A DNA stretch of 64,000 bases from Parietichytrium sp. I65-24A (lineage: Eukaryota; Sar; Bigyra; Thraustochytrida; Thraustochytriidae): positions 162,815-226,814 of the forward strand of contig BLSF01000066.1 in the NCBI GenBank assembly GCA_012862575.1. The letters are read 5' to 3'. Below, piece by piece: positions 58,401-64,000 of this stretch. How positions within the stretch are numbered: position 1 is the first letter of the stretch; each line of letters starts with the position of its first letter. The translations under genes and the position numbers were made by a program. The notes under the pieces were generated by a model. It worked only from the letters and a program-made list of their open reading frames with translations, made no database searches and was not told where the DNA came from.

Positions 58401-61196
58401 TGGCAAAGCTTCCAAGACACTTAAGACCCAGCGTTGTATTTGGCTGAAGGCGAGCTGTGAAGAGTCAACGATTAGGACTAGTCTTCCCGTGATGAATCCC
58501 CGCCTTAAGAATCTGGCCATCTCAGCGTCTTCGTCTGCCCCGATCGCAGAAATGATTGATGAGGACGAAACTGTTCCACTGCTTCCATAGCTTTTCAAAA
58601 CCTGCGCAGCGTTAAGAACCAGAGGGAACAGACTCCAAATTGTTTGGTTTCGCGACCTGTCGCTCTTCGTTCGCAGTAGGAGCTTCAACGCCAGAGAACG
58701 CATGGCAGTAGTTTTTCCTCCGCCGTTTTGGCCAAAAAGCACGAAGCGACGTGCAGAGCTAGTCTGTGGAGTTTTCCAATCAGTTTTCATGGCCCGGAGA
58801 CAAGCCTCCACGGCTGGCATTGGGGAGATATAGGTTCCCAAAGATAGATCGTGAATTGCGAATTCTACGTCATCAAACGGCCAGAATTCTTTCTGGCCAG
58901 ACCGTTCTTGACTCCGCGTTAGATCAACTATAAATCGATCTATGCGGATTCTGAGTTGTTCATCAGAGGCTGCTTGGCGCCACTCTTTCAGCGCATCCAG
59001 AAAATACTCGACATCGAGGAAGCGCATCCCTGCTGTAGAGCCGCCAACTTTGTTGCTGTTCAGACGAATATGCCGACCATTTAGCTTTTCATGGAGATTC
59101 AGGAGAAAGCTTCCCCACATCGACTTGGGATCTTTGTTGAAATGTTCTGACTCAGTGTCTTCCAGCGCTACCAGTTGTAACCGAAAGAGTTCTTGCTCAG
59201 TAAACTTGGACGACAGATGAGAAGCGGCGCCAGACAAATACTTTTGCTCGCCCCTAACTAATCGCTCCAAGGACAATTTATTTTGCGCAGCCGAGTTTGG
59301 AAGTGTTGCAAAGGGTAACAAAAGTTTAATCGTCTGCTTGGCGTGTAGAAGCGCTGCCCGCATGGCCATCTCCCTCCGGATATCCGTGAGTTCAACGAAA
59401 TCAAGCGCATTGATTGCGAAGAAGAGTCTCCCAACGTGCAAGTTAAGTGGAGTCTGATCAAGCTCGCAGTAATCCGGAAGATAGTATCTCATCGCCTGTG
59501 TGAGCTTCCAGACCCGTTCCAGTATTGCCGTTGATTCTCCCGAGCTAGAGTTGGTGGGCAGCAACGTGGTCAGAGGAGGCAGCGCAACCGGGTCGTGCTC
59601 TGCAAGGGCTCGAAGGAAGTGAAGAAATTCAGATCTGTGCACACAGTCATCCCTAGCGACACGAGCCTCGGGGTCAGTCAGGAAGGACTCGGTCTCGCTA
59701 AGAGGGGTATATTCCAGCAAAATGGTGGACTCAAGCTTTGCAATATCTCTCAAAGCCGGACCCGGGCCCGAGAAGGCGAAGTCGATTATCCAGACAAGGT
59801 TGGTGGCGTCCAGAAGGATGTTCTCCCCGTTCAGATCCCCGTGTATCATGGACGAAATACAAGTTGCGGGACTGTCGAGAGCACGAGCAAGAACTTGGTT
59901 CTGGAAGAATTCAAAGAATTCATAGGCAGATGTCTTGTCGAGACCCAATGTTTCTTTCACAATCTGCTCAGAGATAGCACCGTGAACCAGGCACCTCTTT
60001 ACCAGACTTGGCCGGCCCTCGTGCTCTTTACTTTCCATTTCTTCTTTGCTTGGGGTGCTCTGTTTCAAAATCTTTAACTCCTCCAGTGTGAGAGGATCGC
60101 AATCTCCTATTCTCTTCTTGATTTCAGACTTGAGATAGTAGCTTCCGTGGTCCACGTCCAGTTTCTCTCCCTGGCGATCGGGTTTCCTTGCAAGCGATAT
60201 AATGTGCCCATTTCCGAGCTTAGTATTGGACATTGCTCTCCGGAAAATAGTTCCAAAAACCTCGTGAAGTACCTCATGACAGCCTTTCAGACCACTATCA
60301 TGACACCGGTCACTCGTACAAGAGAGCTCTTTATCCAAGATTTGTCGAAAGGTCCTGAGTTTGCTTGAGTGTTCATCAGAGTCTCCTACACCACCGCACA
60401 GCTCAATTCTAAGAGCTTTAGTTTCATCCTTCTCTTCCTCGCACGGTGCCCTCATTTTCTGAGGAAGAATGATTTGAGGGGCGTTTTCTCCCAAGAATGG
60501 CGCAATCTTTGACATCCTCCTGTGTTCGTCCCTGATTTTGTCCCAGCTGTCGGTCTTGACTACGCATGGCTGGTCAATGTTGTCATCAAATGAATTATTT
60601 GTACAGCGAAACACAGCAGCTCCGCTCTTGCCCCCGTGAAGCGTGCTCGCCTGCACTCTTGCAGCATTAGGGAATCGCTCAGCAATGGCAATAGGCAACT
60701 TGGAATCCTGTGGCGCAGAATCCGGCTCCTTGGACGACAGTGCCACCAAGAACCGTGGCCAATTCTGGAGGATGATTTTCCTGTCCTCGTCTGTAATCTT
60801 GCTCTGATCGTATATCTGAGCGGAAGGTTCAGTCCCAAATAGTTTCGCCAGGTGACCATCCGGGTCCTCGTATCCCCATCGCCACAATTTCTCCTTGAAT
60901 TCGCCAAAAGTTAAAGAAGTCTCCATCACCCCGAAGAGCGGGTGTTTGATGTAATCATCTGGAATGATCTTGTTCTTCTCCTCCTCCTCGCGCTCCTGCG
61001 ATTGAAGCTGTGGTGACGCGGCACTGAGGACGCTGCTAAAGTAATTTCCCTGGTGCAGGACGGATTTCTTTTCGGACTTGACCTTGCTCGTTGAGCTACT
61101 AGTGAGATATCGGGCTGTCCTAGCTGGCGAGCTCGATTGCGGGCCACTCTCTCCTGGTCGTCTCAGTTGACGGTCTCCTGGCGCTGACGAATACAT
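52425..61196 (-). CDS. Giant APH-like kinase/STAND NTPase/repeat protein
   Basis: 2,923-aa single-exon gene from ATG 61196. After a Ser-rich leader and a helical segment (about 93-157) comes an APH/choline-kinase-like domain (about 165-530): Gly-rich HGGKSGAAVF (about 187), Lys in CVVKTDS (about 213), catalytic MIHGDLNGENILLD (Asp about 451, Asn about 456) and metal-binding VWIIDFAFSGPG (Asp about 470). All expected catalytic residues are present. A helical linker leads to a NACHT-like P-loop: Walker A FGQNGGGKTTAMRS (about 821), Walker B LVLIVDSSQL (about 909; the extra acidic residues are missing) and sensor RMVITARSR. About 1,700 C-terminal residues are repeats: WxxAVxxxxxPFLN blocks at about 1245, 1805, 2268 and 2732, ankyrin-like LHIAC/LHVAC helices, and C/F-x-FxxEQ blocks at about 1555, 1977 and 2462. 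The tail is Glu/Ser/Pro-rich. Probable phosphotransferase-linked sensor or conflict protein. Confidence 0.88.
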   Translation of the reverse strand: MYSSAPGDRQLRRPGESGPQSSSPARTARYLTSSSTSKVKSEKKSVLHQGNYFSSVLSAASPQLQSQEREEEEKNKIIPDDYIKHPLFGVMETSLTFGEFKEKLWRWGYEDPDGHLAKLFGTEPSAQIYDQSKITDEDRKIILQNWPRFLVALSSKEPDSAPQDSKLPIAIAERFPNAARVQASTLHGGKSGAAVFRCTNNSFDDNIDQPCVVKTDSWDKIRDEHRRMSKIAPFLGENAPQIILPQKMRAPCEEEKDETKALRIELCGGVGDSDEHSSKLRTFRQILDKELSCTSDRCHDSGLKGCHEVLHEVFGTIFRRAMSNTKLGNGHIISLARKPDRQGEKLDVDHGSYYLKSEIKKRIGDCDPLTLEELKILKQSTPSKEEMESKEHEGRPSLVKRCLVHGAISEQIVKETLGLDKTSAYEFFEFFQNQVLARALDSPATCISSMIHGDLNGENILLDATNLVWIIDFAFSGPGPALRDIAKLESTILLEYTPLSETESFLTDPEARVARDDCVHRSEFLHFLRALAEHDPVALPPLTTLLPTNSSSGESTAILERVWKLTQAMRYYLPDYCELDQTPLNLHVGRLFFAINALDFVELTDIRREMAMRAALLHAKQTIKLLLPFATLPNSAAQNKLSLERLVRGEQKYLSGAASHLSSKFTEQELFRLQLVALEDTESEHFNKDPKSMWGSFLLNLHEKLNGRHIRLNSNKVGGSTAGMRFLDVEYFLDALKEWRQAASDEQLRIRIDRFIVDLTRSQERSGQKEFWPFDDVEFAIHDLSLGTYISPMPAVEACLRAMKTDWKTPQTSSARRFVLFGQNGGGKTTAMRSLALKLLLRTKSDRSRNQTIWSLFPLVLNAAQVLKSYGSSGTVSSSSIISAIGADEDAEMARFLRRGFITGRLVLIVDSSQLAFSQIQRWVLSVLEALPNQRMVITARSRFPSYVQSLEKQRNSPFEEELALQGFQCVDLEPNCNKRIETRDRLDPDILEVEHLCKMYTSLPHPIPFSREAQLLESRSSAIPVFQPVISEGSKYLSRYALVGHYIDQTLIERLGLGQGQKQCRAEFCAMIGEFAMEMHEDMSQEYSTPCFPFRDLYKLVSTRMREGRLSPQLGLDCMKALAALFKDTKAGTSDIFSLETSVQHGLQTAMVTFKYSLIRDGFIVKFIAQSLKRSRTNTFALAERYFGNSRLESMGTRHIFFGVCEAMYNSSALKTIFWRLFAGDSLVLSESSIAKLWEEAIARRRIPFLNRLTEALQLKPDASFPHTTLGSALRSNYLFSVTRDAPALDAHGGSTRQKSLFRIARQYGWADMFIFLFDFAAVGDGCEAGNNKLPFSCELQKALREDLTLYPWSSDAKNAKFCHDDTRGKNCAGLLKIVKEELFEFNGEQTGRKEIMMTERNEISQYQQHQQRSVRVGDSEDFGEANLNRDLAGAHGVFGNSSVHEHQNPYVSWVRRRLLEPALSDLILKRQASSLVQSSPLFSLLKEGVSNLKNFRDLLSANSEAVYETTSFGLPLLPFAAALNNMLAIDALMQFLRNREEYLQKYVPVCIQFSVEQGSFEALQFFAANYRKYASRTLWNLESSSATICPHILQLFTHASFAGVVSHPYFAQLVSSTQISGLAEWYKSRDCETIQCRAANLPIFNRHIKPTKHMVSLHEIVGAIICMSLRTNEWRMYSAKIGQVNWGECDEGKEIKEVVFDALRNNESSSVSLPYLPAVANFLVAEYFDQEGKAELETFLETNIRTKTLETQEWRLLLLWIVENTTDAKSLLPQLFFETTTQPLAKVSEGVFRLIWLDAVRTRCVPFLNFAAQFQGTIEQVYQCSNLVEHFVDDDGHDGLHIACSLGFLDLCILLSGMLWGTQAALSPDARTLLRSMAPGMLVKYARGDEECERIIWRIMCPGTFDFELMERGEYKGVKDSSFNEEMATSRFGPRLSKLAYAVARDDPKIVSELDKSQGVIEESERAVIFAVAVEQNANVCLEILLSSENIHRVDLNYHLSVARELRLPEMCMLLDSRIAHWPAYDPWLVQHYSAGNYGLKQDALQKAHLSSKNGSTWRASISKAFYNLPCFRNFLAQSEDRASFLKAWTHIAESACQTLFESSGGIFEKYRIVFDRLQEAIGKDEIVVREQIFHDIGVLHLSKDSLSIMHALFQGSTWPGKLLEFRTRSDRAKDVDQELVFAKSPIIAAFVANCLQHCLFSPGGHRRDLNVHTFLLQVFGESAAEDAFVRRVFLTLCELATSHREQSDVIATVIFSLPVHALKELMLDAVRWACQPFLHMVAGRNGFSGRQLGEGHLQNLFEMIRERVSRCKVQDICLLAASWANGLAHPDFQMRGILNYYRSRIPRDDYQRVFDRLLDPLESDLALVNVFKAEETEESFWSIREDRAEKVAQLIRGGVLTAFSCAALSGPVTQTIPALLYASACNELHLVDALVSKAISDGDAEKLYSLVPACVEFAIEQDAKESLRYLLSIRQNFFRLYSSRLTRIAEGLCLPHAKAMLDKKLTHFTSEDSDYFELICDSLSEASTIHFGVNFDAHSRLEYAVERFRSGGEFFRKFILATSAQFAHTTLKDEGTPFFQFLLSAANRLEGVTVSLQDFRAMIHSFCATFRTISLANKQTTFELCEAQLSSRPPLDWDVRLRPKYCVPWIARLWNSSLNEGSAELYIRSEIAEQDFGDLRCQQAFLGALGCLPGFTSFGFDTTTKGVDALIALLRAVPSGREVFSALWFEAVRAHSIEFVNMVQQKQEEIESILGVQNLVVQLLNGKGQNALHVACERNSAGLCSLLCRMTGIVKPWDSELYLSDRFINSGNLECELVLLDLCDHGDREELPTGDPSRRGLEILNEEKPTDVQSEQGSSDTGTPLPRAAQETSQLESGEFQNEEPEHKDLPATGEHDGNEPQSELAKENKDLSGADSDLQ

Positions 61197-64000
61197 CGCG
61201 GGCCACCTTTAGGTCAGACACACTCACCTCTCCGCTGAAATGCCCTCTGCCGCATCCGTGGCTCGGCTCTTCGCCCCGCGTTTGACGAGCAAAAGCAAAC
61301 GTGCCTTCTTTGCGTTGTCTGCTGGTACTGTGTGTCCTTCGCGAAAGGGCCCGCAAGGAGGTCCTCGAGTCCCGCTCTTGCTTTTCTTTGTGTTGATTGA
61401 GATTGATTTACTCCTCATGGCGACTAGTAGCTGTTGTAACTTAGCTACAAACAATACATATTATAGAACGGTAGGAGTACTCGAGTACCAGTGCCGTCTC
61501 TAGCCAGGTGTGTACACCTCGGAATCCGTTACCGGTCAGATATTCGAAATTATCAGTGTCTAAGTATTCGCGTATTATCGTATTGTGAAATATAGCAAGT
61601 TCGGTATACCCGGCCTACCCATGCCTACCCGGCCATACCTGGCCTTTGGCAGAGGGCCTGGCTGGTCCTAACAGCACCAGTAGAGGACCGATACGGATAA
61701 AAGTTGCCAAAACAACTTTCACAGTCACATCGTTCGATGGACAAACATCAATCTTGATCAAACAACACACTCTTTGAGCCTTGTGACCTGGTACTAAGAG
61801 CCAACTCGGACTGCCCAAGTTGTCCGAGTGAGATGACTTCTGAAATTAAATGGCACGAACGCCACCGTGTCCGGCTCTTGAAGTTGGGCTGCTTCTTCTT
61901 TTCACTCCTATAAAAACTTGCATGAAAGAGCGCCTCCACTCATTGACAGTACGCTCTTTCAGAATTCAGAATAATCAATCCAAAATCCAGAAATCAGAAT
62001 TGTGAATTTCGGAACAGAACGCAAGAATCGCGATACGCACGGTTCCCCACCAATTATATTTACACTTTTACACTCAAAAAAGCAACGTGCTGCCCGGATA
62101 GACGATGACATGCTTGCTTTTTTTTGACGAGTGCCAGCGAGAGCCTCGTAGAACGTTCAGTTACAGCCGTTTCAATTCTCCACAGCTGAGCTCTTCAAGT
62201 TTGCGTGGGTGGCACGCGCGCTGTGCGGTTCGCTTCGCCGAGCGCGCTGGACTTTGAATGAATTATTTGATTCTGCGAGCCTTCCTTCGCGTCTCCTCAA
62301 AAGCGGACGACTGCTTTAGTACAGAGTGACGCACCTGCTCCCTTCTTCTCTATTTCTCCTTCCTTCGCTGAACTGGCTATGAACATTCCTCACCTCTCTT
62401 TGGCACAAATTGCTACCACTGTGCTAACTGATCTCTTAGTAGTAGAATGGTTATACCTTGTTGGATCAAGATCAAGATCAGGGAGAATCCTGATTCAGGG
62501 GCATTCAGGGTGATCTTTTCTCGTTTAGCATCGCTTAGCCATGGTTAGTCCGCCGTTACTAGAGTGCTAAGAGCCCGAGCACTCGGGTTCCGGAGAAGAC
62601 GGTGAATTCTGATCAGAAAGAGAGAGAATGAGGGAGAAACAGAGCGAACTATCGTGCTGACCATCGTGTGTGCATAAGCTGAAGAGCTGTGTGCCTTTAG
62701 TACCGTGTACGGGAAATTTATTTCTAGCTAGCTGTCTATCTGGGCTTAAAGCCGAATCAATTCTTCCGAATTCCGCAACATGATCGGTTGGAAGAAAAAA
62801 CCTGTGATCGGTTGTTTCGTTCTCTCTTTCTCTCTTGACTTTTCGCATTCTCATCGTAGTCCGCATGATCGGAGGATCCGAATTCCAAATGAAACAAAAT
62901 TAACTTCAAAGAAACCATACTCACAGTAGCAAAACGGTTGGGAAAGCTGGAATGCCATCGTTGTGATAGCGATTCCATAAGACAGGCTCCTTGTGTGGCT
63001 ATTGCCTGGTGATGCAGTGTGCAGTGTGTAGTGTGTGTGTGACAGCCAATCACGAGGAAAAGATCGAGGCACGCGAGAGAAGAGAATTTATTTTCTTTCC
63101 TTTGATTGGTTGATTTTGAGAAATCAAGACTGACTGTGAATGAATTACTGAACTGCAAAAAGTGTTGAAACCTGCGGTAGCGCGACAACATACGTACAAC
63201 TCGCTATCACACTGTTAGCAAGCGATCTTCAGCGCGAAGGGTTAGAAAGTGTCAACCATTCACTCGGAATTTTTGATTAAACATTCGAGTAGAAACACTG
63301 GCTAGCACACCAACTGTGAGAAGATCTGAGAAGGCAAAAGATTCGAAGAGTTCGTCGTAAGATAAGCTCATTCTTCCATTCGTCCATGTGAAAGAGAAAA
63401 AAACAGAGTTTACAGTCAAGTGATTCACACCCATGGATACCAATGGAGCCAACTCACGGTCAAGAGTTTACACACTCTCTTTGCGAAGCAATTTCCTCCG
63501 CGTGTCCTGATGAGACTCTCTCTCAGGTAATTCGAGCGCAGTCTCAGTTCTGAATTCTGTATCCGAAAATGCGAAAATGAGACAGGGTTGAGAGAAGAAG
63601 GAGACAAGGGAGTCTTGACTTGACGGGAATCTCCCCCTCTCCCCTGCTTGTTCCTTTCAAAAGCTGGCGTTCTTTCTTTTCTTTTCTCTTCGATTAATTA
63701 ATTCGCGCTCGACCTTTCTCCAGCAGCTCTCTCCGCTCTCTTCGGTGGAATGTAACTGCGCTGGCGTCGCTTGTCAGATAACTTGCGTATCTCAGATGGC
63801 TTCAAGTTGGGCGGGCGCAGTCTTGCCGAAGGCGACTACTCGGTAAGGGAGGCCGCGACAAGTGCACGGGTGACTTATCGCTTGTTCCAGCATCGCGCTC
63901 ACGTTTTGATTGACTGACTGCCTGACTGTCTGAGTGAGCGCGCTTGAATCAGAGGAAAGCATATAGGGTGTATGGACAAGCTGTTGTTCTTCAGCTACTC
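61197..64000. other. Intergenic to window end, no gene recognised
   Basis: 2.8 kb upstream of the giant gene. Short frames at 62567-63191 (minus) and elsewhere lack convincing starts or domains. No tRNA, rRNA or repeat family was identified. The window may end in the promoter of a further gene. Confidence 0.5.

Noticed and set aside
61197-64000. Additional gene upstream of the giant minus-strand gene
   Set aside because: Only short frames with non-ATG starts and no motifs; no tRNA-like T-loop with a pairing stem was found here or elsewhere by eye.

Overview
Nuclear DNA of a protist, most likely a stramenopile and possibly a thraustochytrid-like labyrinthulomycete. The evidence is long intergenic stretches full of microsatellites, widely spaced genes with few short GT-AG introns, no operons, and eukaryote-only families (GCN2, Cdc73/Paf1, kinesin, DHHC palmitoyltransferase). 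An AP2-domain regulator and Pro/Thr/Ser repeats of the PTxAPS kind in a secreted-type protein also fit. The lineage is an inference from gene content. Two single N bases show that this is a scaffold.

Layout. 0-31 kb is a housekeeping and membrane/lipid region. It holds an AP2 factor (-), a DHHC S-acyltransferase (-, 2 exons), an EEF1AKMT4-like methyltransferase (-), a GCN2-type eIF2alpha kinase (+), a signal-peptide/single-TM protein (-), an internally duplicated multipass protein (+), an NCKX-like cation/Ca2+ exchanger (-) and an M13 (neprilysin/ECE-type) metallopeptidase (+, 3 exons). Next come three metabolic genes on the minus strand: fatty aldehyde dehydrogenase, nitronate monooxygenase (2 exons) and a GPT2/SCT1-type glycerol-3-phosphate acyltransferase (2 exons). 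31-36 kb holds a kinesin (+) and the Paf1-complex subunit Cdc73 (-).

37.9-61.2 kb is different and is the most interesting part. Two giant, apparently intronless STAND/NLR-like genes point towards each other. One encodes a 1,889-aa NACHT protein with ankyrin repeats (+). The other encodes a 2,923-aa protein with an intact APH-like kinase domain, a NACHT-like P-loop module and about 1,700 residues of degenerate repeats (-). By motif order they look paralogous, including after the NTPase. The APH-like fold seems to be present twice but catalytically dead in the first protein and once with its key residues in the second. A small non-RD Ser/Thr kinase gene lies between them. Together they suggest a recognition/signalling (immune-like or conflict) locus of a kind rarely described in this lineage.

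Between the two giants, 46.3-50.7 kb is a 2.1-2.3 kb direct duplication whose two copies meet exactly at a single N, and a 147-bp perfect duplication meets at a second N (51148). Both look like unmerged contig overlaps, the first probably between two haplotypes, rather than biology.

Splice sites were rebuilt by hand for the M13 peptidase, nitronate monooxygenase, acyltransferase and DHHC genes. Each reconstruction restores the expected family sequence across the junction, although the DHHC acceptor is weak.
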